Positions 26,401 through 37,110 are shown, numbered from the stretch's first letter. The stretch is DNA of 64,000 nucleotides from Elephas maximus indicus (GCF_024166365.1 NC_064827.1:15107001-15171000), one strand, 5' to 3'. The notes: generated by a model not told the origin, from the sequence alone. Numbers and translations: made by a program.

Positions 26401-29400
26401 TTAGAGAACAGAGCAGTACTGCCCCATAGGGTTTCCAAGGGGCAGGTGGATTCGAGCTGTTGACCTTTTGGTTAGCAGCCAGCTCTTTAACTACTGTGCC
26501 ACTAGAGCCCCAACATCCAAAGCCCAGCTCTAGGGAAAAGGCTGCTGGAGGGCCTGGGATGTTCACATTTATTCTTTTCCTCTCGTCCATGAAGAAGCTG
26601 TCTGCCTCGCCCCTCACTGACTACATGGCTTTCAGCAATCCTATTCCCCATTTGAAAATGGGGGATTGAGATTCCATCTAATGGGTCCTTGTCCTTGGTG
26701 TAGGCAGAACTAGAATCCCTGGTGGCTGATAGAGGGGCCCCAGGACACTCAGATATTGGGGAGGGTACTGCTTGGGTTCATTCATTCAACAATTATCTAT
26801 GAAGCCTCTACTATCACAGTCAGACACTCAGCATCATTCAGTGAACAAAACCACCAGGAAGCCCTGCCCTCCTGGTCTCCATTCTACTCAGGAGTCAGAC
26901 ACAAACACTAGACGTTGGAAGCAGGTAGTATCCACAGTGCATAAGATGTGACACCCTCATGCCTCATCTAGGTATGGATACGACGGCCCCTATTCAGCCG
27001 GGGATGGCAGACTCCAGGATCAGGAGAAAGAGTGAGTGGACATTTGGTGGAGAAAGAGGGCCTTCTGTCTCCAAGGAAGACTGGGGGTTGTAGGAGGCCT
27101 GTGTCAGGACTGGAGCTAGGGATACCCTTGGTCCTAAACATCTAGATCCCCCTGGAGGAATGAGTTCAGCAGAGCCTCCAGCAAGAGAAAGCAGTCACAC
27201 AGAGCTGGGGGTGCAGCCTGGGTGCACTGGGAAGCAAAAGTTTGGCAAGGAGCTCAGTGTGGCCCTGAGGGTATCCTCCCCATCTATAACCCCCTCCCAG
27301 CTCTGGTTGTTCCCTCCCCATATGGGGCCAGAGCAGGAGGTGGGGAGAAACCTGCAACACAGTCCTGCACCCCTGTGGTGGGTGCTCAGCTCCACGTGGG
27401 GCCCGCTCCACAGGAGATCAGTGACCATGGGAGACAAACTCTGTGTATCTCCAGTGTCAGATATTTCTGGAGCACTGCTGTATGCCAGGCTGTAAGGTGA
27501 ACATGCAGACACACTGTTCCCTGCCCTTGGGGGTTCACTGTTTGGTGGGGAGGGTCCCAGGGTTCAGAGAGGGACATAAGTGAGGCTTCTTGAGGAGGGA
27601 GAGTTGGTCAGACCATTGATAGGATTCTCTCTGTGACCAAGGCTCTGTGTTAAGCCTCTGCTCAGTGACCAGTTTGTCACTGCCAGGACAGCTAGAGAGG
27701 CTGCTACACGGTGGGGCTGGACTTCAGAAGATCAGGGGCAGAGGGACCCAGTCCCTTGCAGAGAAGCCCTGGGAGGTCAGTGTGGTGGGAAAGGCCAGGC
27801 CTCTGACCCTGTTCTTCATCACACATCCCCAGCGCCATCTCTTTCATCTTGAAAACCTGGATGGATGAATACCCAGAAGACTTTGACCAGCCTGCACACT
27901 TGCCCTGCCTGAAGCTCCTGGTGGAGTACCTGCAGGTGAACATGCCAGGCTCAGACCTGGAACACCGTGCCCTTCTTCTCTGTGCCCAGCTGGAACACCT
28001 GGAGCCCAGTGAGACAGAGCCAGAGGGTGAGGAGGACTGGGCATGCATGCATGTGAGCTTGTGAGGGGACATGGGGTGGGATCCACAGTAAGGACCCATA
28101 GAGTCAGGGATGGGCCAGAGCTCAGAGTAACCTCAGACCCTCCTCTGGTGGACCACAGTCTGGGAAGACTTCCTGGGGTGGAAATCTGGGCCTTGGGCTT
28201 CTCTTTAAGGCAGTGGGATATTTTCTGTCATTGGAAAAGCACAAGGAAATGCAGTCATGTTGGTGAATATTTTCTCCTCTTGTGCCTCCCACATCAGGGC
28301 CGGCACCAGGTCTAAAAGCAGCTCAGGATCTCTGTCCACCCGCAGAAGGAACTCCAGGGCGACCTGATAAGGCAGATCACGTTCCAGTACCAACACTGGT
28401 GTTCCATAGAGCATCAGGTCCTCCAACCCCAGATCTGTCACCACACAGAGAGCCTGCTGGAATGCTGGCATCTTCTCCTGGATCACCTCCTGGGGCAAAT
28501 CCAGAACCACCTGTTGGGGTAGATCCTACTCCTGAACCATCACAGGAGCTGGATGGAACACCAGATCCTCAACCACCACCTCCATCATCAGACGAAGAGC
28601 CTGCTGGAAGACTGGGTTCTCTTCCTGGGTCATCTCCAGAACCAGCTCCTGTACCCCCGGCAGATGTCAATCCTGCTCTTGTATCAACACCAGAGCTCCA
28701 CACAGCATCAGCTATTCCATCACCAGCTTCCACACTGGCACCAGAAGGAAAGCCAGTTGGAGGGATGGATTCCCATCCTGGGCCACCACAGGAACCAGCT
28801 CCTGGGCCACCTGCTGGTGTCAATCCTGCTCCTGCAGCAACACTGGGGTTCAGTGTAGCCCCAGTCCCTCCATCTGCTGCTCTGGCCCAGGAGCCTGATG
28901 AAGGGCCAAACGGAAAGCCAGATTCTAATCCTGGGCCACCTCCAGAACTCAATCACAGACCACCAGCTGCTGTGGATCCTGCTCCTGCAGCAACACTGGG
29001 GCTCAATGTAGCACCAGGTCCTCCATGTCCAGGTCTGGCCCAGGCTCCAGAGGAAGAGGCTGCTGGAAAGCTTGACCATTATCCTGAGGCACCTCTAGAA
29101 CAAGCTTCCGGACCACCAGCTGAGGTCCATTCTATTCCTACAGCAACAGCAGAGCTAGATGTGGCACCATGTCTTCCAGCTCCTGGTCCGGCCCAGGCTC
29201 CCGGCAACGACTTGTATCCTGAGTCACCTACAGAACCGGCTCCAGCACCACCAGCTGATGTGGAAACTGCTTCTGCACCAACACCGGGGTCCCATGTAGC
29301 CCCATGTCCTCCATCTGCTGCTCTGGCCCAGGCACCAGAAGAACAGTCTGATGAAAATTCAGATTCTTATCCTAAGCCATCTGCAGAAACAACTCCTAGA

Positions 29401-29451
29401 CCACCAGTTAATGTTGATCCTGCTCCTGTGTCAACCCCGGGGCTCAAGTAG
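23290..29451 (+). CDS. RALGDS-like gene, REM domain plus proline-rich repeats, six exons
   Basis: Exons are 23290-23427, 24156-24251, 25974-26161, 26972-27031, 27833-28026 and 28298-29451. Every junction has AG/GT, and phases are 0, 0, 2, 2 and 1. The spliced frame is 609 codons plus a stop. Residues 1-46 are a Cys/Arg-rich start (MFSCCC). Residues 47-78 carry QEIREEKEDGIIYSVYPKK, like the segment before the REM domain of RALGDS. Residues about 88-225 are the RasGEF N-terminal domain (VRTVKAGSLEKLVEHLVPAF, GTYRTFATTQQVLELLLQR, LKTWMDEYPEDFDQPA, NMPGSDLEHRALLL). Residues 270-609 are six to seven proline-rich repeats of about 51 residues. In RALGDS/RGL proteins a CDC25 domain activates Ral by GDP release, and a RA domain binds Ras; neither is seen here or downstream. 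The product may therefore be regulatory, a decoy, or non-functional. Confidence 0.75.
24156..24251 (+). CDS. RALGDS-like exon 2
   Basis: Acceptor CTCTGCAG/AAG; donor ATCTGG/GTGAGT; phase 0 on both sides. Encodes 32 residues including GIIYSVYPKKGARKGW. Confidence 0.75.
25604..25776 (-). mobile_element. AfroSINE in intron 2
   Basis: Reverse-oriented: 'ggacagagtagaactgcccc' and 'gtgccaccagggttcc'. Lies between exons 2 and 3. Confidence 0.9.
25974..26161 (+). CDS. RALGDS-like exon 3 (REM domain, first half)
   Basis: Acceptor TTTCACCCCAG/TGT; donor CCAAAG/GTGAGC in phase 2. Encodes the strongest RALGDS match in the window, the REM helices around KLVEHLVPAF and TYRTFATTQQVLELL. Confidence 0.9.
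26200..26340 (-). repeat. MIR fragment in intron 3
   Basis: Contains 'ctctgtgcctcagtttgctc' and 'tgaaaattggggtggtaa', the complement of the MIR core. Confidence 0.6.
26349..26512 (-). mobile_element. AfroSINE in intron 3
   Basis: Reverse-oriented: 'gttgccattgagtcaattcc' and 'ggttagcagccagctcttta'. Confidence 0.9.
26972..27031 (+). CDS. RALGDS-like exon 4
   Basis: A 60-base exon: acceptor CATCTAG/GTATGG, donor AAAGA/GTGAGT. Encodes the linker YGYDGPYSAGDGRLQDQEK, matching the position of the loop between REM helices in RALGDS. Confidence 0.75.
27833..28026 (+). CDS. RALGDS-like exon 5 (REM domain, second half)
   Basis: Acceptor ACATCCCCAG/CGCC; donor CCAGAGG/GTGAGG in phase 1. Encodes AISFILKTWMDEYPEDF and LCAQLEHLEPSETEPE. 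In RALGDS this same point leads into a proline/alanine-rich linker. Confidence 0.9.
28298..29451 (+). CDS. RALGDS-like exon 6, terminal, proline-rich repeats
   Basis: Acceptor TCCCACATCAG/GGCCGG continues the phase-1 codon as GGG. Encodes 383 residues with six full and one partial repeat of about 51 residues (cores PDSNPGPPPE, PPADVNPAP, APGPPCPGLAQAPEEE). The stop at 29449-29451 arises where other units read CTCAATGTAGC and this one reads CTCAAGTAGC, a one-base loss. Repeat-like sequence continues out of frame to about 29530, so the protein was once longer. Confidence 0.8.
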
Positions 29452-29677
29452 CCCCAGGTCCTCCATCGCCAGCTCTGGCCCAGGCACCAGAGTCCCAGCA
29501 AGTCACCCTGCCCACTCCACACCAGCTCCTCAGCCCCAGCGAGGGAGCATCGGTTCAGAACGAGATCCTTCCTTACCTTCACCTGAGTGGGTATTTCTCT
29601 GGTTTATATGTAGCATATTTACAGCTAACTTTTTACATTCATAGTTCTTACTATTTTAACTGGTAGATTTTTCATTA

Positions 29678-29683
29678 AATAAA
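29678..29683 (+). promoter_or_regulatory. Candidate polyadenylation signal of the RALGDS-like gene
   Basis: AATAAA 227 bases after the stop codon, followed by a GT/T-rich stretch (GTTTTGTTTTATTGG). Conserved in position in copy A (1059-1064). Confidence 0.5.
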
Positions 29684-29739
29684 GTTTTGTTTTATTGGTT
29701 TTAACAGGTATGATACCATAGCTTTATGTATTTTCACGA

Positions 29740-30150
29740 TCCTATCGACTATCACCAGTATCTATTTCAGAACATTGTCATCAACACAAACAGAAACCCT
29801 GGACCCATTAAGCAGTCTTCCCCATGCCTGTCCCCCGTGCCCAAGGCAACCAGTGATTGGCTTTCTATGCCTATGGACTCACCTGCTCTAGATTTCTTAT
29901 CTAAATGGAAACATGTGGCCTTTTTTTTCCTTTGCTTAATGAGTTTGAGGTCCGTCCCCATTGTAGCAGAAGTCAGTTTCTCATGCTTTGTAAAGCTCAG
30001 TGGAATTCCATTGTGTGGATAGATCACACTTTGTCAACCCAGTCATCTGTTGATGGACATATGGGTTGGTTCCACCTATTGACGGATGGGAGGGGTGGAG
30101 CTGCTGTGAGCATTCATGGACAGGTATCTGTGTGAGTGCCTGTCTACAGG
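29740..30150 (-). mobile_element. L1 3'-end fragment, antisense (copy B)
   Basis: Paralogous to 1090-1545, with the same landmarks ('gaaaccctggacccattaag', 'ctgttgatggacatatggg'). Confidence 0.7.
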
Positions 30151-31100
30151 ATAAATCCCTGGGGTGGGTAAAGGAAGGTGGGAAGGGTGAGGACACAGTC
30201 CAGGTGTGGGGAGTGAGAAGGTCAATGAGGAAGCTGGGGGGATCTCAGGAGTAAGGTGGGAAGTGGATCAGTAGAAGGCACACGTGTTGGGAGTGAGGAG
30301 GTGGGAGGGGTCAATTGAAGTCCAGGTGTGGTTGTTGAGGTGGGAGGGGTCAGGAGGCAGCCCGGGGTGGGAAATGAGAAGGACTCAGCATGGGTGTGGA
30401 AACTGAGGAAGAGGGAGGGGTCAGGAGGAATTGGGAAAGTTCAGGTACCAAGCAGGTTATGGGAAGTTAGGGGGAGGTAGGAGCCAAGAGAACACCTATG
30501 TGAATATACTGAGTCTTTAGGAGGGAGCTAAGGGTAGCCCAGGTGCAGTAGCTCAGGAGGTGGTGGATCAACAGACAGCAAAGATCTGCAGAGGAAGGAG
30601 GTGGAAAGTGTCAGGAGAAAGCACTGGTGTGGTCAGTGAGATGGTGGGAAGACCCAGGAGGCAGCCCAGGTGTGGGGATGAGGAGGTGTGAGGGTACAGG
30701 AGGCAGCCCAGGTGTGGGGAATGAGGAGGTCTGAGGGGCCAGGAGGCAGCCCAGGTATGGGGAGTGAGGAGGCCTGAGGGAACAGGAGGCAGCCCAGGTA
30801 TGGGGAGTGAGGAGGTGTGAGGGGACAGGAGACAGCCCAGGTGTGGGAAATGGGGAGGTATGAGGAATCTGGACACAGCCCAGTGTTAACAAGTGTGTAG
30901 CTAGAAGGGCAGGAGAACCCCCGTGTGGGTACTGAGGAGCCTAGAGGACCAGGAGTCTGCAGAGGGTAGGTACTGAGGAGGTGGTAGAGGTTGGGGGCAC
31001 CCCACCTATGGAAAGTGATGAAGAGGGAGAGGCCCAGGTATGGGTAATGATTAGGTTGGAAGGACCAGGAGGCAGTCCAGGAGTGGGCCTTTTAATCATA
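30150..31100. repeat. 43-bp minisatellite, copy B
   Basis: About 20 units. The five units at 30658-30870 are nearly regular with a 43-bp spacing of GCAGCCCAGGT. The array is shorter than copy A, so unit number changed after duplication. Confidence 0.85.
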
Positions 31101-31147
31101 TTACCCTGGATAAGGCAAGGTAGGGCCAGATACAGATCAAGAGAGCC

Positions 31148-31192
31148 CAGTTAACCCGTTTCTGTCTAGTCGATTCCAACTCATAGCAACCC
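31148..31192 (-). mobile_element. AfroSINE fragment
   Basis: Only the tail is present: 'gtctagtcgattccaactcatagcaacc' type sequence, cut into shorter matches. Confidence 0.6.
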
Positions 31193-31814
31193 TACAGATC
31201 AAGAGAGAGAGATGGAAAATTTGAAAGGTTTGATTATACACACAGGCTCTGCCTAAAACAGAGCATACAGAGATACAGGGCCCTACAGGTGGTTGCATCC
31301 AGGGCAGGGCTACAGCAAGCCACACCTGGAGAAGACATCTTATGTATCCAAGCACGGCAAGGTAGGCTAGGTTTCTTGAGCTTTCTGGGGTTTGGGTATT
31401 TTGATATTTCTGTAGTCCCCAGAGCATAGGAGTTGCCCCTAGGTGTTAGGTACCTGCCCAGGAGTGTGAGAGCCCAATAAGGAGGAGGGGTGGCTGGAGA
31501 GTGGCCTTAGCTGCTCAAGAAAGGGAATAGACCGGCTTCCAGGCAGGGCCTCAAAACTGTGTTAAGACAGCATCTAAGAAACAAACAATAACTCCATTTA
31601 TATTACAATGGACCCCTTGAATATCTATCTGACATCACTTTTGAACTTGACCATTTGTGTTGAATGGCCTGGTTACTAGAATAGAATAGACTCCCCAACT
31701 AGAATAGACTCCCAAGGAATAGGAGTATATAGTATAGAAAGTGAGGAAAGTAAAAAATTAAAAGGAGGAAAACAAGTAGAAGTCTAAGAAGTCTTTGTAG
31801 GCTGGGTCCTGCTG
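31193..31814. other. Unassigned sequence
   Basis: No gene, named repeat or paralog within the window recognised. Confidence 0.4.
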
Positions 31815-32010
31815 GGAGGAGCCTCCAGAGACTGGGGTTGGGCCAGAGCTCATTGTAACCTCAGGTGCTCCTCTGGTGGACCACAGTCTGGGAACGCTTC
31901 CGGGGGTGGAATCTTGGGTTTCCTTGGGAGGTCTCCTGTGTTTGGAAAGACATGAGGAGAGGCAGATGCGTTGGTGAAGGCTTTTCTTCTTGTAACTCCC
32001 AGCTTTTAGC
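31815..32010 (+). repeat. Orphan copy of RALGDS-like intron 5 end
   Basis: Matches 28105-28297: 'gggccagagctca', 'tcctctggtggaccacagtc' and 'gaggcagatgcgttggtgaa' against 'gaaatgcagtcatgttggtgaa', ending in a T-rich tract and CCCAG. The following exon is absent. It shows that another partial gene copy once lay here. Confidence 0.65.
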
Positions 32011-32039
32011 TCCACCATGGCTTTTTCTTCTGCCATAAA

Positions 32040-32212
32040 ATTGGCACTCCCCAAATTGGAGCTGACTCTGGACCCTAACATGAAGATGACACTTGGAACA
32101 GAGTTATAGCTGGCCTGAAAATGTGAATGAGAAATAAAACTTGGTTGATGAATGATTTGGGGGTTGTTTGTTACTGCAACAAAACGCAATGGAAGCAGAC
32201 TAATACTGCAGG
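32040..32212 (+). mobile_element. MLT1-like LTR end
   Basis: The end phrase 'tttgggggttgtttgttact' with 'gcagactaatactgca' resembles MaLR LTR 3' ends. Weak. Confidence 0.35.
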
Positions 32213-32709
32213 ACATTTGGGAAACCTCCAGAATGAGTTGAGCAGAATCTGCTATTGAGTCTTTTCTGGGGCACAGGGATCTTTATCTTTCCATTTTCAT
32301 GTGCCATGAGATTCAGCTTATTTAAGATCCCCAAATATCTAAAAATGAGGAGTGTCTGATATTTTTTATTATTAAAAGAAAGAAATGTAAATACCAGAAA
32401 CCATCAGGGCCATAATAAATGGATGCTGATAGAATTGGCGAACAATGTGGAACAGAACCTCAAATTTCTAAAACAAACAAACAAAACCCCCAAAACAAAA
32501 AACCAGACTTACTGGACTTGTTGAGACTGGAGGACTCCCCGAGAGTATTGCCTTGAGATACTCTTCAAACCTTGAACTGAAACTAACCCCTGAGGTCACC
32601 TTGGAGCTGAATAGCAGATTAGCTCACAAAATAAAGAATATCACCCGTGGGTATTGTGTTCCTTTAAAAAATCACCCATACTAGGCCAAACAGTAAACAA
32701 TTACTTTAA
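32213..32709. other. Unassigned AT-rich sequence
   Basis: No recognised feature apart from short A-rich tracts. Confidence 0.4.
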
Positions 32710-32920
32710 AACAAAGGTGAGAATATAACGGGGCAGAGAAACGAAATTAACGGAAGCAGAACAACCAGGACAGAAATAATGAGAATGGTCATGTATTGTG
32801 AAGAATATAACCAATGTCACTGAACAATTTGTGTAGAAATTGTTGAATGGAAACCTAAACTGCCGTGTAAACCTTCACCAAAAAACACAAAAATATTAAA
32901 AAAAAAAAAAACACCAGAAA
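32710..32920 (+). mobile_element. L1-like 3' terminus with A-tail, copy B
   Basis: Paralog of 11860-12045; ends 'gtgtaaaccttcacc' and a poly(A) run. Confidence 0.5.
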
Positions 32921-33868
32921 CCATTGGAATCAATGTACTACTACAACTGAGAACAAAATATTTTATTTCTCTAATAAAACTAGAGTTTACAGTAGTATTT
33001 ACTGAATAAATTATATAATTTCTCTCTTACAGGCAATAAACTAAATCACAAATATTTCAAAGAACATATGTACACGACATAAGGCCTTTGATAACTTTGC
33101 TCCTTTCACTTGTAAACATTGAAAACATCTTTACAGAAGCTAGCTTCTATAAAGTATATGCAGACCTATGACACTGATCTTTATAGGAAACCAGTTTAAG
33201 ATTTAATGACATGGGCTATGATTATAATTTGGCAAAAAAAAAAAAAAAAAACAGCAAAATCTACACTGTATTCAGCATTTTGAGTGGATGGATTTAAAAA
33301 AAATAAACAGATCACCTGTGGTGCTTATGTATAATCAATGGCTACATGCAAAATGAAATAACTCAAGAGTCAATGAGAAAATACTAATTCTGAGTCCAAA
33401 AAAAGGTAATTGGCAATGGTATAGAAAGCAGCTTAGATATAATTCATGCAATTCTTCACAGTTCAGCAAAGAACAGCAAGCTGTGTGTCTTTACACATCC
33501 CATCTGTTCACCAGTCCCAGTGGCACAGTTACCCTGCCATCTTACAACTTGTCATTCCAGTGGAGTAGGACCCTGTGGGAGGTGGGCTGGGCCAAATTCC
33601 TGTGGGGATTCTGAAATGGAGACACTTATCTCCCACACTGTGTCCACCTGTCACCATCTGCTTAGGTGGTCACCATGATCGCTTACTAGGGAAGAAGACG
33701 AAGAAAGAATGCAATGGTGGGACTAGATTTTGGCATCAACTTATAACTCTGCCCCATAAGTGGGACACGAGCTCACGATTTCTCTCCATAACTGGTGTCT
33801 TGGGAAGGTACAGGTAGAAGTGGGGTTGATTAGGCTGAGGATTCTTCTACAATAATTTTCAGGCGGAT
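32921..33868. repeat. Downstream duplicated module, copy B, with empty retrocopy site
   Basis: Uninterrupted counterpart of 12046-12426 plus 15607-16145. At 33295-33310 the sequence reads through the point where copy A carries the LTR-FRMD6 insertion. Confidence 0.7.
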
Positions 33869-33871
33869 CCA

Positions 33872-34075
33872 GTTACCAGTTGCCATTAAGTCAATTCCCA
33901 CTCACAGGGACCCCATGCGCAGATCAGAACTGCGATCCTTAAAGAGTTTTCAAGGCTTTGACCTTTTGGAAGCAGATCATGAGGCCTGTCTTCCGAGGTG
34001 TCTCTGGGTGGGTTTGAACCACCAACCTTTCAGTTAGTAGTCTCGTTTAACTATTTTCACCACCAGGGACTCCTA
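33872..34075 (-). mobile_element. AfroSINE-like SINE
   Basis: Paralog of 16150-16347. Confidence 0.8.
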
Positions 34076-34475
34076 TAACATGGACCCACCACATGTTAAT
34101 TACACTGACACCTATCAAGACCCTCCTATCTCTCAGCACTGGGCTAGGACTCAGAGGGAATCAAGGCTGGCTAAGGCGCTCTCATGCTCTCCAAGTGCAC
34201 CTTGGAGGGTGACCTCTAGGATATCAGGCCAGAAGCCCATCACATAAATTTGAGCATGGTAATTTCCAAATAACGTATCTCTGTGGATGGGCTATAAAAA
34301 TACATTCGGTAAATACTTAACCTAAAATGGTGAATATTTAAAGTTGGAGCCAGCTTACTCAACCTGTGACAATTCCATCAATATATGTGAGGAAGCAGTA
34401 CACAGCCCACGCATGGTCAAAATCTTAAAATGACTTAAAACACACAGGAAAATAGCCAACCTTAAACTAAAAAAA

Positions 34476-34515
34476 CCAAACCTGGTGCGGTCGAGTTGAT
34501 TCCAACTCATAGCCA
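34476..34515 (-). mobile_element. Short AfroSINE fragment, copy B only
   Basis: 'gcggtcgagttgattccaac' followed by 'tcatagcc'. The paralogous position in copy A (near 16720) lacks it. Confidence 0.6.
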
Positions 34516-34789
34516 ACCTAAAGCAGCCTGTTAATTAACCAAGAAGCCCATTCTGAGACCCCAGGCACTGTGGAGAGGCTGGATAACCCCCAGGGCGAGT
34601 CTGAAGAGGGGGCCCAACCAAGTGGGCTTCCTAACCCAGAAAGTCAAGCCTCCGTTATCAAAGCCCTGGGCCGAACATCCAAACGCCAGAGGTTGCTTTT
34701 CAAAATTCTCCAACCCTATGCTCAGGCCACCTCAACTTTTTATTTTACTAAGCAGAATATTAAGTTCATATGCTTTGGTTCTTATTTTT

Positions 34790-35540
34790 ATTCAGAGACA
34801 TTAATGACATTCACTGTGCTGGGCGACCATCACCACTATCCATCCCCAGATGTTTTTCATCACCACAAAAGGAACCCAGTGCCCCTTCAGCAACAACTCC
34901 TCATTTCTCCCTCTCCTCAGCCCTGGGTCACCACTGATACATTCTGATCTCCATGCACTTGCCTAAGGAACCCTGGTGGTGCAGTGGTTAAGTGCTTGAC
35001 TGCTTACTGAAATGTTAATCAGTTCGAACCCACCAGCTGCTCTGCTGGAAAAACGACCTGGCAATCTGCTCCCATAAAGATTACAGCCTAGGAAATGCTA
35101 TGGGGCAATTCTACTCTGTCACATGGGGTCAGAATGAGTCGGATTCGACTCGAAGGCAACTAATAACAACAACAATGCATTTGCGTAGTTGAGACATTTC
35201 ATACTGGGCGAATCATACGATATTTGCCCTTTTGAGTCTGACTTATTTCCCTCAGCATGTTTTCAAGGTTCATCGTGTCGTGGCAGGTATCAGGATTTCA
35301 TTTCTCTTTATAGATGAGTAATATTCTATTGTATGGATAGACCATATTTTGTTTACCCATTCATTTGTTGGTGGACAATTGGGTTGTCTCCACATTTGAC
35401 AATTGTGAATAATACTGCAATGAACATTCTTGTACAGTATCTGTTTGAGTCCCTGATTTCAAGTCTTCTGGGTCGATACATAGGAGTGGAATTGCTGGGT
35501 CATATGGTGACCAGCAAACCTGGTTGCTTTCTCAGAGATT
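34790..35540 (-). mobile_element. L1 3'-end fragment, antisense (copy B), split by SINE
   Basis: Paralog of 17020-17935. Confidence 0.8.
34968..35168 (+). mobile_element. SINE, uninterrupted copy
   Basis: Paralog of the split SINE at 17207-17590. Here the middle part 'ataaagattacagcctagga' is continuous, giving the empty state of the nested insertion. Confidence 0.85.
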
Positions 35541-35654
35541 CCTGAATTTCAAGCCAAAAGTAGCCACCATCAGTTCTGGGAAGTTTTGAGTTTGTTTTTG
35601 TTTTTTTTAATTAAGGCTTTATATTTGCATTTTATTATGTTTATAACTACCCCA

Positions 35655-35925
35655 TATTGGGAGTTTTGGTGGTTCAGTGATATAATTCTCACCTTCCATG
35701 TAGGGGACCCAGGTTCAATTTTGAGCCAATGCACCCCATGGCAACCACCACTCGTCAGCTTCCAGCCTAAGCCAGATGAAAACCCTATGGATCACAACAA
35801 TCCCATCTGCCTCTGTTTACGGGGAAGGCGCAGCATCCAGCAGTGTTTCGTCCCAGTGTGCCTGGGGTCACCACGAGTCAGGAGCTGTCTCAACAGCAGC
35901 TAAGAGCAAACAACAACAACCCCAT
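35655..35925 (+). mobile_element. tRNA-Gly-derived SINE (copy B)
   Basis: The head 'ggtggttcagtgatataatt', 'ctcaccttccatgtagg' and 'caggttcaattttgagcc' is nearer to tRNA-Gly than copy A. The tail has CAACAACAAC. Confidence 0.8.
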
Positions 35926-35999
35926 ATTGAGGGTTACTTCACAAGGCACAGTCACTTGGGGAAAGAATTAAAAACAAAAACAAAAAAAAAAAACACCCA

Positions 36000-36205
36000 A
36001 GCCTGTTGCCATGGAATCAATTTCAACTTATGGCAACTCCATGAGTTACAGAGTAGGACTGTGCTCTACAGGGTTTTCTTGGTTGTATTCTTTAGGAAAG
36101 CAGATAGCCAGACCTTTCTTCTGTGGTGCTGCTGGTTGGATTCAAACTAACAATCTTTAAGTTAGTAGTCAGTTCAAACTGTTTGTGCCACCCAGGGACC
36201 TGGGG
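36000..36205 (-). mobile_element. AfroSINE-like SINE
   Basis: Paralog of 18465-18668. Confidence 0.8.
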
Positions 36206-36297
36206 ACAGTGTAGGGTGAAGGAGTTTTCCTGTCCAGAAGCAGTAAGAGTCTAAAAGCTCACCATTTTCTTTGGAAGTGAAATGAATACCTATGCTA

Positions 36298-36470
36298 CCC
36301 ATACCCTGTTGCAGTTGAGTCAATTCTGACACATAGTGACCCTATAGTACAGAGTAGAACTATCCCACAGTGTTTCCAAGAAACAGACTGCTATATCTTT
36401 CCCCTGCAGAGCGGCTAGTGGGTTTGAACTGCTGACCTTTTGTTTGGCAGCCTAGGGCTTTAACCACTGT
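36298..36470 (-). mobile_element. AfroSINE ending at a duplication junction
   Basis: Paralog of 19705-19892, cut at 'taaccactgtg', where intron-3-like sequence begins. Confidence 0.8.
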
Positions 36471-36550
36471 GCTGTCTGCCTCACCCCTCACTGTGTGCAC
36501 TTCAGCAAACCTATTCCCCATTTGAAAAGGGGGAGCTGAGATTCTCGGAA
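36471..36550 (+). repeat. Orphan fragment of RALGDS-like intron 3
   Basis: Matches 26596-26672: 'gctgtctgcctc', 'cccctcact', 'cctattccccatttgaaaa'. It is short and part could be MIR, so moderate confidence. Confidence 0.5.
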
Positions 36551-36555
36551 GTTTA

Positions 36556-36716
36556 GCAGTTTAGTTCGAGTCCACCCAGAGGCGCCTCAAAATGGACTTG
36601 GAGCAATTTAATTCTGAAAATTCAGTCAATGAAAACCTTATGTAGCACAGTTCTATTGTGACACACATAGGGTCCCCATGAGTCTGAGTCAACTTGACAG
36701 CAACTTGTTATTGACC
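36556..36716 (+). mobile_element. Degenerate AfroSINE-related SINE
   Basis: Contains 'gggtccccatgagtctgag' and 'tcaacttgacagcaacttg', with a diverged head. Confidence 0.6.
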
Positions 36717-36879
36717 ATGAGGCATGCAAAGATATGAAGACATGTCTTCTATTCAAAGGTCTCAGGAACAATTGAAACATATTCTATGTAATCTGTCTGT
36801 CTGAGAGGATGACAGCCAAGTGGATCACGAAGTATCTCTAAGAAGACAATATGGTAGGAAAAGAGAAGAGGAAAGGAAA

Positions 36880-37110
36880 ACACATTTGTTGTGTGCTTAT
36901 TGTGTACTGGGCATTTTACATGGGTTGTCATATATTGTCCTTACCACTATCCCTGAGGTGATCATTTCTCCCATTTTAAGGAGAAATGAAGTTAGTTGAG
37001 AAAGGTCAAGTAACTTGTCCAGTGCCACTTTAATACCACATGTGCCAGATGTGGGCTTGACCCTACTGTTAAGGCCACAGGCAAGTTGAGACTCGGAACA
37101 AAGAAACTTT
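36880..37110 (+). repeat. MIR element
   Basis: Contains 'gtgtactgggcattttacat', 'cccattttaaggagaaatga' and 'aggtcaagtaacttgtcc' in MIR order. Confidence 0.75.

Noticed and set aside
28553..29079. Alternative plus and minus frames within the proline-rich exon (also 73-441)
   Set aside because: The 153-bp unit happens to lack stops in several frames. Only the frame continuous with exons 1-5 is supported.
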